A stretch of 64,000 nucleotides of DNA, from NCBI RefSeq assembly GCF_023159225.1, contig NC_063172.1, forward strand, positions 35,778,832 to 35,842,831, read 5' to 3'. Of this stretch, positions 10,301 to 24,400 are shown in pieces (position 1 is the first letter of the stretch; each line of letters opens with the position of its first letter). The notes under the pieces are model-generated. The model was not told the DNA's origin, ran no database searches, and saw nothing but the letters and a program-made list of their open reading frames with translations. The position numbers and the translations under genes were made by a program. This DNA comes from Perognathus longimembris pacificus. Taxonomy: Eukaryota; Chordata; Mammalia; Rodentia; Heteromyidae.

Positions 10301-13300
10301 TATGCTTTTAAGATTTCCTGTATGAAAAATGCTTTATATATGGAGTTGTCTAAATGTCTATGAACAGTATTGACTAGAGGAATTTAACTATATCCTTCAT
10401 TGTAATTCATAAAGGGAGAAGATAATTTGTTATGAAGAGATTTTTTTAAATTTCTTTCTTTCATCCAGCAAATATACATTGGCTTACCAGAAATAGACAT
10501 GGTTCTCCTGTTAGCATGCTGCAGGATCTTAAGACACAAATTGCATAATCACCCAAAGATATGAAAAATGCAATGGGGATGAGGATCTTTTTGGAAACAT
10601 GTCTAATCCTTGAAGATTATATATTACATGACTTAACCTGACAAAGGGAGACAGGGAAGGTTTTCATGAGGCTTGATGAGAGCTGAAAGTTGAACAGTAG
10701 CTAACTTGGCCAATAGGCTACTATGTGATATTGAAGGCAAAGAAAGTGTTGTGACTATGAGCAAACAAGAATAAAAATGGCAAGAGGGCTGGGATGTAGC
10801 TCAGTGGCAAAGCGCTCGCCTAGCAAGTGCAATGTCCTGGGTTCGATCCCCAGTACCAAGAAAGAAAACACACAAAAAAAATACAGTTAAAAAAAAAAAC
10901 CCAACCCAAAATGGCAAGAATAAGGTTCTGAAGGAAATCTATTGTTCCTAAGGAGGAAGCAGCTGAAAAGGATGTGCTGCACAAGGAAAATTGGAGATGT
11001 AGATGTGGTTGTTACTCTCTGTAGACTCTTCTCCCAGATAACTTTTTTCAGACATTCAAGCTGTTTTGGAGTTTCTTCCTTTGAATCTGGATTGAACCTG
11101 TCACATGATTTTTCACATCTAGACTAAGTTAGATGATATACTGAATAACTTTTGAGGCAAAATCAGAAGTTTTATGGTTTTTGTTTCTTGTAAAGTTCAC
11201 TCTGACAAAAGTAACTCATTAGGTAAGAAATGGAGTATCTTAAGCCTGCCATACTTGGCAGAACTGGACATTAGTCATGAGAAATAATTCATGAAGAGAA
11301 AGGTATATGACCCATCCTCACACATATGAATGAAGATGCTATCTTGGATACCCAGTTCACCAGAGCCTTCAAATAATTTCGGCTCTAGCCAAATTCTTAC
11401 AGCAACTGTGTGAGGGACTGGGTGACAGCTCGTCAACCAAGGCTGAACAGCTCATGGAATCCTCAGCACTAATTACATTGTTTTAAAGCAATGTTTGCTG
11501 TAACAAATGACCCCCGAAAAATTGATCTTGGGTATGGTGGGTAATGTTAAGGAATTTTGCCTTAAACAGAGTGATCACTGGATTAAATCTTTATTTATAG
11601 ATAAGTCTGTACAGTAGGGAATGAGTTAGAAGATAGGCTAGAGTCAAGGAGGATAGATGACTTCTTGGGTGTTGTAATGATTCTGACATATTTGTTGGAA
11701 TATGATGGTAACATGGTCTCCAGTAGTAGTAGAGAAGGAGTACTGAGGGATGATATGGTATGGAGGAGACATGTTGAACAGGGTTTGTTGATGATGAATA
11801 GTATGTGGAAGTGAGGGAAGTAACAAGAATATCTTCCAGAATTTAATTCTATACAACTCTGATGTGATTACCTATAATAACACAGAATATCAGAAGGTGA
11901 GCACATTTTAGGGAATACAGATCATAAACTTAGTTTTAGATGTGAGACATTTCATATGTTTTCAAGTATCCAAAAAGAAAGGTGAAAATTTGAACTACAG
12001 TGTGAAACTAAGAAGCGAGGCCTGGTGCACTATTTGCATATTAGTAATCGCTGAATACTGGATGTTAAGGCCCTACCAGTGTGCTGCAGGATATGTGGTG
12101 ATGGAACGTGTTTGTTAAGATAGTGATTTAAGCCTTCAGGCTGGTAGTTTCCAGCTCTCAGTGGCCAGTTGGATAGCTGTGTATCACAAATGGATAAAGT
12201 TTGGGATGTTCTATATACGAGATCATGTGGGGAAAATGGCAGAGTGATTAGTCTAGGTAAGGCTTTGAAAAACTCATGGATAGAGAAAATGAGTTCTGCT
12301 TGCCATCATGGTAGGATCATAATCAAGTAACAAGACTGCCATAGAATCAAGGGGAAGACAATAATTCAATAAAGAGTAACATGTAGCCAGGTGCCAGTGG
12401 CTCACACCTGTAATCCCAGCTACTCAGGAGGCTGAGATGTGAGGATCATGGTTAAAAGCCCTGAGCACAAAAAGGCTCAGGGATAGCACTCAAGCCCTGA
12501 GATCGAGCCCTAGGATGGGAAAGAAATAGTGTAACATGTCAAACATAACTAAGGCTACAAAGAACAAAAAAAATGATTAAAAAAGGCTTTGGAACATTAG
12601 TGTTTTTAGTACTAATTGTTTATGTTTGTGTATGTCCTTTTTAAGGAATTGAAGAATTACTCATTTTCATCTAAATATATCTGTATTTTAATCACAAAAT
12701 TATTTTGAAGTATCTTAGCTTCAAAAATGACTATTTATTTTGAAATGTCTTATTATTTCTCTGAAGCATAAAAATGTTTTAGGAGCATTGCCATTATCTT
12801 TCACCTTTGATAGATGGCTAGATCCGAAATTATTTTAGGAATGGTTTTATGTGACTAAACAACAAAATTGACTCAATTTGAGACATAAATTAATTAATAT
12901 ATATATGCTTGTTCTTTCTTATAAATGCTACTTCACATAGAAGTATGTTTTTAATGATCTTATTTTTCTTTTTTCTTTTTTTTTTTTGTGGGTCCATACT
13001 TGAGCTTGACAGGGCCTTGCATTCTTGCTTGGCTTTTTCATGCAATGCTAACACTGGTACCACTTGAACCATGTCTGTAGTCCAATTTTTTACTGGCTAA
13101 CTGTAGATAGAGTTTCTTAGATTTGTCCCCACGGCCTGGCTTAAAACTGGCTTAAAATCTCAGTAGCTAGGATTATAGGCAGGAGCCACTGGCACCCAGC
13201 TTCTAGTGACTCTTTTAATGTCCCCACACTTGACACTCTGCCTCAGTTTAAAGTGGAAGTGAGCTTTTAGTTCTCTTATAATGATATTCTTTTGTAATAG

Positions 13301-15648
13301 GTATTAAAATTACAATTCTTTTAAATATATTTGTACAGTCTTAAGAATCTCTTTGGCGGGGCTGGGGATATGGCCTAGTGGCAAGAGTGCCTGCCTCATA
13401 TACACGAGGCCCTAGGTTCGATTCCCCAGCACCACATATACAGAAAACGGCCAGAAGCGGCGCTGTGGCTCAAGTGGCAGAGTGCTAGCCTTGAGTGGGA
13501 AGAAGCCAGGGACAGTGCTCAGGCCCTGAGTCCAAGGCCCAGGACTGGCCAAAAAAAAAAAAAAAAAAAAAAAAAAAGAATCTCTTTGGATTCTTGAAGA
13601 ATTTAATATTGGCTCTGGATTAGTAAGAAGTGATGTAGACCTAGGGGACCATACCAACATACATGCAACCCATTGTGGGGATTTGGGATAGAAAATCTTT
13701 TATATGTTTATAAATATATATATGCGTATATATGCTATTCATAGGTCGTACAAAATTATCAACACAGGCAGATGGCCACTGGCCACCTAAGAGTAAAACA
13801 TGTCTATTTCATCATGTACCGATGATTTTCCAGGCTTTTACTGCCTATGGCTGGACTTTCTCATCCCTAGAATTCTTACTTTATTTGCCAAAGTTTCAGA
13901 GACAAGTAGAAGCCAAGTTTCTTCACTGAGAAATAAATGAAGGAACATATTTAAGAGAAGTTTCCTAAGGCATACACCTGCTGTGATTCTGACCAAGCAG
14001 TCTTGCTGAATATTTAAAGCCTGGTTTTATGTTAAGCTAATCGCTATTGCTCTATTTAGGGGAACTTTTTCTTTCTTTTTTTTGGGGGGGGCAGTCCTGG
14101 GGCTTGGACTCAGGGCCTGAGCACTGTCCCTGGCTTCTTTTTGCTCAAGGCTAGCACTCTGCCACTTGAGCCACAGCGCCACTTCTGGCCATTTTCTGTA
14201 TATGTGGTGCTGGGGAATCGAACCCAGGGCCTCATGTATATGAGGCAGGCACTCTCGCCACTAGGCCATATCCCCAGCCCCTAGGGGAACTTTTTCTTAA
14301 ATTTTTTTTTTTGTCACTTCTGGGCCTTGAATTCAGGGCCTGAGCACTGTCCCTGGCTTCTTTTTGCTCAAGGCTAGCACTCTACCACTTGAGCCACAGC
14401 GCATGACTTCTGGCCGTTTTCTATAAATGTGCTGAGGAATCAAACCTAGGGCTTCATGTATACTAGGCAAGCACTCTTGCCACTAAGCCAAAATTTTTTT
14501 TTTTTGCCAGTCTTAGGACTTGGACTCAGGGCTTGAGCACTGTCCCTGGCTTCTTTTTGCTCAAGACAAGCACTCTACCACTTGAGCCACAGCGCCTACT
14601 TCTGGCTTTTTCTGTAAATGTGCTGAGGAATCAAACCCAGGGCTGCAGGCATGATAAGCTACCACTTTACCACTAAGCCACACTCCCAGAGCCTTAAATC
14701 AATATTTAAGAATCGATTCTCATGAAGAATAAAGGCCAACCATGGTGAAGTTTTCTACATGCAACTTTCCAGTATAATGATAAGGTCATTTCCAGTTAGA
14801 ATTCTTTTCTGCTGTTCTGTGGTATTAGGTTCCAGGATTCCTTTATTCCATTTTATAGTGCTCACATTTCCTTCTGGCTCTATCGAGCATCTTTAAAACA
14901 TTAATCAAGAAATTTTTCATTCATTCAGCCTTTCTTTCAACTACTTGAGTGCCTATTATACTAAGCCAGATGTTAGGGAGTTTAGAATCCAGTGAGACTT
15001 ACATATGGTAAGCCTTGTGATTTCTGAGTGAGGAAAATATAGTGGGCTCTGAGGACAGACAGGAACTGTGCAGATAGGGAGTGTTTCAGACAGAGTATTC
15101 CAGAAAGACATTTCAGAGATAATAACTGACTTAGAAACCTAAAAAAATGAGTCAGAATCCACCTCTGAGAGATTGAGGGAAAGCAAGAATGTCCCAGAAA
15201 ATGGGCACAGCAAGTCAAACACTTGCTGTTTTGAAAGCTGTGGGTCAGTAGGTTATGGCATGGGATTTGGAAGAAATGTGGTAGAAAAAAATGAGAAAAT
15301 GAGAGACATAGACTTGGGAGCTTGTTAGGCCACTATCAGGAAATGGTATTCTGAAGATAATGAGGAGCATGGGGGAGACTCTGAGTAAAGGAATGATCTG
15401 AAGTGCTGTACTTGTAAGAACACGTTTGTGGCAAGGCATCGGTAGCTCATGCCTACAATCCTAGCTCCTCAGGAGATTGAGATCTGAGAATTGTGGTTCA
15501 AAGCTATCAGCAAAGTCTCTGAGGCTCTTATCTCCCGTTAACTATCAAAAGGCCAGAAGTTGATCCAGAAGTGGCTCAAGTGGTACAGTGATAGCCTTGT
15601 GCAAAAACGCTCAGGGACAGCACCCAGGCCCTGGGTTTAATCCCCAGG

Positions 15649-15696
<48 letters not shown>

Positions 15697-18600
15697 ACGC
15701 ACAGAATAAAAGCTCACCTTTGCTCTTAGTGTATGGAGAATGACAGTGGTGGGGAGGCAGGGGGATAAGAAAAGACTAGCAAGATATGATACTAATCAGA
15801 AAGCTATTAAAGATGGCATAGACTAGTAACACTGGTCTGAATAAAGGTAGAGATTTATTTTAAACATAGAGCATCAGGGCTTGTTGATGGCTTGAGTCAG
15901 TAGAAAGGAAGAAAGCATAACCAAAAATGAACTAAGAAACTAGGTCCATGGTTGTTCTTTTATATAAGATAGATGAAGAGGAAGAGTGTAAGAGGCATAG
16001 GGTAGTAGAAATCAGTACTCTGTTTTAGGCTTGTGGAGTTTGGGAAAACTTCAGTCATCATTCAAGTGGAGATGTCAGTAGGCAGGTGGGTATCCAGATC
16101 TGTAGCCTATAAAGAGCCACTGGAAACAGCGCAAATATCTAACAGTGGTCTATTAAATATTTCCCTTTGGTGCGAGATGTTCTCATTTAATTCCTAGGAC
16201 AATGCAGACTCTTTTCAGGCATGTCAAACTTTTAGGATAGAACATTCTGTTAATTTTTTTGTAAGATTTACCCGAAGAGTACAGATGTTAGCCAGATGGG
16301 CACAGATGTTGGAGAGGAGAGTGAGCAGCATGAGCGTTTGTAACTATCTTTGAAGGGCAATTAGCAACTGTCCGGGAAGTAATCCAAGTGGGAACCCTAA
16401 TCCTTCTATTTTTGGGAAAAGCAGACAATTCTGGATAGGCTTTCAGCTCAGCTGTTTTATATTTGATAATGATAAACAAAGAATGTCATCCCCTTAATAG
16501 CCTCTAAAAGAGGATACACTCTTCCTAGTCTTCTATTTCTTTGAGAGGGCTTCTGTGCTTTTTTGGTGGGAGAGGAGTGATAGAGTTTTATGTTGCTTTA
16601 CTGCTTTCCTAGATTTTTTTCCTTCTGTTTAGTTGCTGTTGTAAAAGGAGATGTTTTGGTTTGCTTTTCTTATGTTTAATTTTTCTTGAGAAAAACAACA
16701 TGAAAAAGAGGTGAAATGGATAGCTCCTCCTGGATTTCAGGCAAATTTTTAAGCATTGTTTAACCAAATTTTTTGTTTTGAGCAGTAGTATGGCATTCAA
16801 AATTTTGGCGTTCTTAAAATCATTAAGAAATTTTGAGCATACCTTTTTTAAAAATTACATGGAATGTTGAGAAGTGCATGTATTACTAATAAGAGTCAAT
16901 ATCTTAGGACAATATACTACATTTTGGCCACCTTATGTTATTGATCCTTATAAAGCTTATCTTTAGTGTCATGAATATGAATATGTCAAAAATGCTTTTT
17001 TATACCATTTTCTCACATTTTTTGTACAGGTCTTTGGGGTTGTTTGTAACTGTTTATTACATTTTGTTGTATTTGATTTGGTCTGTTACTCCAGTCTCCC
17101 AAAATCTAAGTAGATAGACTAAGACTTCCATTTAAGTCCAGAAATATTTTGCTAAGAACATACTTACTGCATGATCCTACTATCATTCACTGGCCATGTC
17201 TATTATTTCCAGACTGAGGTTAACTTTCTATTTCTTCAAGATTCTTCCTGAATTCTTAAATTATATGCTTCTTGTGCCATAATAGCAATTATTTTTCTAC
17301 AGTATAAATGAACATTACTGAGGTGGTGCTGGTGGCTCACACCTGTAATCACAGCAACTTGGGAAGCTGAGAACTGAAGGACTCTGGTTCAAGGCCAACG
17401 TGGGGAGAAAAGTTCTTGTCGGCTCATAACAGGGTATACCTGTCATCTTAAAATACATTAGGGGTTGAGATTGGGAAAATAACAGTACCAGGTCAGCCTG
17501 GGTAGAAAAGTTTGCAAGACTCCATCTTTACAGAATGAAGCTAGATGTGATGGTACAAGCTAGTGATTCTAGAGACATCTAGAACTGAAAGTATAAGCAG
17601 ATGGCAACTCAGGCATGCTTCCAGGTTGGACTAAGACCCTATCCTAAAATCCAAAACAGTAGTAGAGATGTGGCTCTACATTATAATTGTGAGAGATTCT
17701 GAGTTCAAACTTCAGTGCTGCCATAAAAGAAAAAAATGATCACCTCTGTATTTTCATGAAATGCATGCTTTGGGTTTTTTTTGTTTATTTATTCATTTAT
17801 GTTCATTTTCATTCATTCATTCATTTAAAGCAAAGGTCTTACTGTGTAGCCTGGGCTTACTTTGAACTCACCCCTCAGTAGCTCAGGTTGACTTTAAATC
17901 CATGATTCTTTTATCTACTTCCCAAGTGCTGGCATTACAGTGTGTGCTACTATTTATACTTGAAACACCTTCATTCTTTGATAGTAATACTGTAAACTAA
18001 GAATAGATATTGTAAACTAAGAACACACAAACTAAAAATAGAGTTATGCAAATCACTGATGTGATTTCATGTGCAGTAGTTGGTAAACATATATATGAAC
18101 CATAAGTACTTGGGCCTGGTACAAGTACAAGTGTGTGAAAAGCATCATTATTAGCATGAAATTTTAACTGTATTACAGAAATGGAAAACTTGAGGCAGAT
18201 GCTGTTGTCATCCATGAAGTAGTCATTGAACAATTTATGTCACTGGCTCCAGATATGCAATAGATTTTACTTGACATAATCTAAATACTTGGGACCACAA
18301 AACTAGGAAAAGATAATTGATGAATAGTTCATAGTGGGATTTACTACCCATTTTTGGTCTATTATATGAAAATACCATGTTTGTTGATAGATTATGGTAT
18401 ACCTGGACCTTTCTCAACTCCTACAAGAAAGAATAGAGGTTCTAGGCTAGAGACTGTTATTGGTCCCAACCTGATAGATAGTACAGCTACAATTAAGACA
18501 TGGCTGTTTTTCTATAGCTGCTGTCAAAAAAATGCTAAATTATGTCAGAATGACTCTATCACATTCCTTTCCACCTTTGTCCACTCCCTTAACCCTGGCA

Positions 18601-19101
18601 TACAATCTGTTTGTTTCTTTGGGTTTTGTTTTTTTTTCATTATCTGTTCTATAAATTCTCCGAGTCACATCCTTATGAAGGCACTTACACCAAAAGATCA
18701 TTGCAGTTTGACAGTCTTACTACATTTTTAGAATGGGAGCTCTTTGGTCCTGGATACTCATTCTACCCCAAGAGCATGCTTCATAGTACACAGTGTCTCT
18801 GTTGTGCATCTAGCTCCTGTCACAGAGTTGACGCTTTGGATACTTGTACCTACCATATATTAGCTAACTCCTATGCCACCTCTATAGCAAGCCTGGCTGG
18901 TGGCTGCTTATCCCCTGTCTACAGCTGAGGACCTCTTGTCTTTGTCTGGCATCAGTGCTCATAGGGGCTTAATTATAACTTCAGTTGAGAAACTAGGATT
19001 GTTCTCATACAGCATAGAATAATAAGTAGATTGAAGGAAAATATGATTCATATTGCTGCTCTTGAATCCTTCAAGTCTGCCTTCCTCCCTTCCTCCCTTT
19101 T

Positions 19102-19146
<45 letters not shown>

Positions 19147-21455
19147 TTCTTTTTCTTCGGACTGAACTTAGAACCTTGCTCATGTTAAGCAAATACGGTA
19201 CCACTAAGCTATATCCCCAGCCTCTTTCATTTTTTTCATGCTGGCACTAATGTTTTCATTTTACAAGGGATGTGGTGTAGTTTTTGGTATAAGTTCCAGT
19301 TGGCCTTTCCTTAACTTAGGCCAAAGAACAAAGTTTGTAATCTGACTGGTTACTAAGAATATCTGCACAAACTCTATTTTCTTTTTTTTTTTTGGCCAGT
19401 CCTGGGCCTTGGACTTAGGGCCTGAGCACTGTCCCTGGCTTCTTCCCGCTCAAGGCTAGCACTCTGCCACTTGAGCCACAGCGCCGCTTCTGGCCGTTTT
19501 CTGTATATGTGGTGCTGGGGAATCGAACCTAGGGCCTCGTGTATCCGAGGCAGGCACTCTTGCCACTAGGCTATATCCCCAGCCCCTGCACAAACTCTAT
19601 TTTCAAGAACTGGGGAGGAAATACTCCAAGGTAGGTCCCTAGAGCTCTTGGAACAACAAGAACTGGATCCAATCTAAGAGTCTCATCAATCACTTGACAG
19701 CCACTTTGAATCCATTTGAAATTAGGACTATTCAACATCCGGGTATTTTCCCCAGTCTACTCCATGGTTTCATAACTTGCGAGGTTCTGAGTAAGACAGA
19801 CATGGTAAGATAATATTGCTAGATTCTTCCTCAAGGGTTCAGGTCATCTGTTCAAAAACGAGGCTCTTGTTCTATGGACTTGCTTTCCTTAAGAACTTGA
19901 CAAAAGGCTGATACTCTTGTGATTACACTCAGGTGAGGGTGTTGGTTATATTACCTAGTAGAGGTACCTGCCATCTACTACCAAATAACGTTTTTGCAGA
20001 TTATTCATGTTTTTGAATCCTAGATTAATTTCAGTTAGCCTCTGACAAAGGCCTTCCCAGGTTAAAAAATACTTGAATTCAAGACTTTCCTAAATAATAA
20101 ACACACTGGCTTTGTCTTTGATGCCTGAATGCTACTATGTAACTTGTTACTGCAGAATGTATAATTCCCCACTGAAACCAGGCAAAACATCTTACAGAGT
20201 GATCTTACTGGTAGTGCCTACTTTGCATTGGAGAGTAACCACAGCATCATGCTTATGTTCTTATAACTTAGGTGTTCATGCATGCTTCAGTGAAGGGAGG
20301 ACACTTGGGATATAGTAGGGATATAGTGTGCAGGCTTTATTTGATAAATCTACTTCAACTCCTTATGTCTTAGATTGCTGCTTCAGAATCCTGTTAGGGA
20401 CATTCTGTTATCATAACCTCATTAAATGTTAAGACCAAAGTTTATTGATTAAAAAGTCAACTTGTTAGAGCCCCTTCTAGCTTTCAAACAAGCAATGGAT
20501 CCATACAACGATATTCTTTTCAGCACTCTCTTCTTTGGTTTATCATCCTTAGGACCTACTTACAAATATTTCTAGGTTTTGGGAGTCTGTATTATCAAAA
20601 CCTTGCAATTCTCTTTACAAGTGAATGGAGTCTTTGTCAGGTAGACTTTTACTTATTATCCTGGAATATGTTGAAATTGGGTCAACAAAAAGATTTGGTG
20701 ATGGATCTCAAAGAATATAGCCAATTCCTTGTAATATACCTGCCTCAGGTGGAAGCAGAATTTTCCAGCAAGAGAAGGCTAGCCTCTACATCTATAAAGG
20801 GAAAACTCATTTCTACCAGAAAAGGAGTTTCAGAGTGGCTCCAGGGTATAAGAATTTCACCTCTGTGAGAACAACTAGTTGGTTCCACTACAGGTTCCAG
20901 GTTCTATAGTGCTGCTTTTCTGAAATTAATGTGCTGATTTTCAGGGAGAGACTTAGTAAGGCTGTAGAGTTACCTGACATCATAATTTTACAATCAACAC
21001 AAACTTTATCTTTGATTTCTAGTGATAAACCCCTTTATTTTTCTCTCAAGGCTAGCTCATGTTTAACCATCATCCCTTCGTTAATCACAAATGCATGATA
21101 GCATTACAGTTATGATAGTTCTCTGGCTCTGTATGACTTGAGCTGAGAAATACAAGACTTAAGTCTCATATTATCTTTAAAGGCCCAATGAATTTATAGG
21201 AATACATCATTTCATGGTCCATGTAGTGATTATCACTGTCATGATGACCATGATGACAGCTGGAAACATCAAACTTAAATACAAGGGATAACCTGATTCA
21301 TCAGATGGCACCATATTCATTGATTCTAACCATTTTATTTTCCTTCAGTGAGGAACTCAATGTGTGGGTTCAGGCAACCTCTCCTCCATTCCATCCTTTT
21401 GTTTCCTTCGATCACTCTTAGGCATTTCTGTATCAGGCAGGACCTGGGCAGAATA

Positions 21456-21494
<39 letters not shown>

Positions 21495-24400
21495 TTTAAT
21501 ATAAAGATTTGTTAGATACGTTAGCATATATAGTTACCTGGGCAAGTGAAAGGTAAACATATGGCTCTAACATATCAAAAATGTAGCAGAAAGCAGCTAC
21601 TACTGCTAGGCTGAAGAATAAAGGGAAAATATTGGAGTCATTAAAACTTAGTCATTTAGAGAAAAGGTCCTGAAGAGATGAAACACAACCTCTGAAAAGG
21701 CACTGGGAAATTAGGGCTAATGTCTCTGAACTATAGAGAGAGATCTTGTACACTTGAGGAAGGGGCACTAGGGAGCTGCCACTGGGCTCTTAGTGTGGCA
21801 CACAGTGAAATTGGTTCTGGCAAATGAAAACTGTCGACTGGATCTAGTGTTGCTATGGAAAAGAAATGCCACTGCCAGCATGAAGTAGTAGTATTCCTGG
21901 AGTGATGTTCAGGAAATCAGCACGTATTTTGGAAGCTCATAAGAAGCAAACAGAAGAAGTAAGTCCTTTTTTTCTTCTCCATCCTTGTAGGCTTCCTCTG
22001 TCACCATTATCTTCATAGAGAGCTCATGGCCAGCTGGCAAGGCTAAAGCAAGGTTTGCAGGGTTCCAGCTCCAACATCACAATGTTGAATAGAGAAGGGG
22101 GGGGTTGGAAGTGTGGGTCAGCACTTGGATCACTAGCACATTTATATTCTAGTCTAACCTTTAGCCAGATCCTGCTGAGTGTTTTGGTTCATGGAGAACC
22201 CTAGTTGGAGTAGCATTTTTTTTCATTTTAGAGAAGGAAATAGAAAGTAGAAAACGGCCTTCCTGTTCTCTGCTTTGAGCTAGGCTAGGGAAGTTTGGCA
22301 TTAGAAGCAACTCACCCATGGAAGCCAAGCTTGCTTTGTGCTTAGCCTACATTCTCTCCAAGACGGTAAAGCAAAGTGAATCCCTGCAGAAGAAATTGGA
22401 AGAGAAAGAAGGCAGGTTTCCCTCCTTCTATAATAGAATCCTAAAATATCTTTCAATTGAATCTGATACAAAGTTTTCAGTTTTGGTAAAGGCTTTTGGG
22501 GCTCTGTCAGGGCCTTTAGGATTGAATATAAAGAGTGTGTGAGTGAAGTAATTGAACTAAACTGCCAATTATTGCCATTGGAGAGACATACAAAGGAGTA
22601 ACTGAGGTGATGATAAAGGCCAGAGCAACCAGGAAGATTAATTTCAATCTTTAAAATCTGAAGGAGATATCTGGGAAGATATGAAGTAAGTATTAGTTTA
22701 CTAGGATGAGTTAGCAAGACATAGGAGCTGTCTAACAGACTGTTGAGGTTTTGTGATGGGAAAGTGCAAACTAATTTTGTAGGTTTTCAGAATAATAATG
22801 GCTTCTTCTGAGTGATGCAAAAACACCATTGTTTGCTTTTGATCCATTTGCTTTTATTCTGTCTTACGCATCTCAAGATTTTTGTGAAGTTTCTATTGCC
22901 ATGAAATGATTTTTTGTACTCTGTTCAGTTCTTCATTTTCTTTGACTCTTCTGTGTCTTCTTAATTATCTTTAGTCCATATTTTATTTTTTAAACTTTAT
23001 TTCTTTATTGTCAAAGTGGGTTAGTTTCATATGTAAGGCAGTGGGTACATTTCTTACCCAACTTGTTACCTCCTCCCTCATTTTTCTCCCACTTTCCCTC
23101 TTTATGCCCCTCCCCCCATGAGTTTTAGGTTGATTTACAGCATATAGTTTTGTAAGTATTGTTGTTGAATTGGTTCGTCTTTTATCCTTTGTTTCTCTAT
23201 TTCAGATTTGATTTTGCAGAACTATTTTTGGAGCCTTGAACTCTTGGTTTTCTTGCTCAAGACTGGCTCTATATCACTTGAGCCACGCCTTCATCCAAAA
23301 CTTCTCAGGGTCAAATTTGGCTGTTTCTACTGAATTACTTCATTTGCTTTTGGATCAAACCTATTGCCTTGCCTTATGCTTGCTAGGCAAGTGTTCTACC
23401 ACTTAATCCACAGCCTCTTGTGTGGTTTTTGGGAGGAGGGTTTTTTGTTTTTGTTTTTTGTTTTTTGTTTTCATTTTGAGATAGGGTCTTAATGACTTTC
23501 CCAGACTGACCTCAAATTCATTTCATTTTGCCTCTGCCTCTGTAGTAGCTAGGATTGTAGGTGTGCATCACCATTCCTGAAAATTTATTAGTCTTTACAT
23601 CTTTCCCCAGTACTAAGTAATTACTTGTTAAGTGAGATCTCTGTTACTTTGCCGAGATTTCTATAACCAGAGGCAGGGTTAGTTTGGCTCTGCTGAGTTT
23701 GGCTATACTGAGTTTCTATATAACCCTACAAAAGTTAGAATTTCTGGGTGTTAGCTTTCTTTTCTAAAACATGAAGAAATTAGACTATAAAATACCTACG
23801 ATTGCTTCGATTTCTAATTTGCAGATTTGGAGATTCAGTGGGAGTTTTGTGGAATTAAATATTACTAGCCTAGCAAGTGCTATCCACATAGAGGAAAAAG
23901 ATTTATTTGCTGAATTCCATAGAGAACATGGCTATTGTTTAAATAAGAAATATGACTCTTACAAAATTGATTTTTTTTGAGATTTTTGAAAATTGATGGT
24001 GCTATGTTTTAAGGACATGGCCTTGTGCTTGCTAGACAAGATCACTTACCACTAGAGTCACTCCCTTGGTCTTTCTGCCTGGGCCAGTCTCTGACCATGA
24101 TCTTCCTACTTTTCCCTTCCAAGTACCTGAGATTATAGACCTGGCTGGTTTTTAAGATAGTGTCATAATAATTTTTTTTATTTTACCCAATTGGCTTCAA
24201 ACCTGCAATCTCTGCCACTGTGTAGCTAGGATAATAGGTGTGGACTGCTAGCTTCCCTGCCTTTGATGAATGAAAAGGTACTGATTCCAAATTCTGAAAT
24301 TGTAGTGAACTTTTCATCTAAGGAGAAAAAACTTAAAACAGGTACAATAAAAGTTATCTGTGGAATGTTGAAAGTGAAAGGGGACAAGATAGACAGCTTT

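Larger units (their letters stand above)
14910..16110 (-). mobile_element. LINE L2 (old, reverse orientation), split by a SINE
   Basis: Runs of reverse L2 wording occur in order: 'tttcattcattcagcc...gtgcctattata' (14917), 'gagactctgagtaaaggaatgatctg' (15374) and 'tcaagtggagatgtcagtaggca' (16061). The SINE at 15429 lies inside it. Confidence 0.5.

Noticed and set aside
10786..10861. A tRNA-Ala gene
   Set aside because: Boxes A and B are present, but the A-rich tail, target duplications and ID-specific wording mark it as an ID SINE.
18540..18930. Overlapping frames of 105-125 codons in intron 1
   Set aside because: No splice sites or recognisable protein. Some wording hints at an old L2, but too weakly to annotate.
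22301..22717. 138-codon minus-strand frame and 74-codon plus-strand frame in intron 1
   Set aside because: There is no family resemblance, no splice context and no codon pattern. It is probably chance in a repeat-poor stretch.
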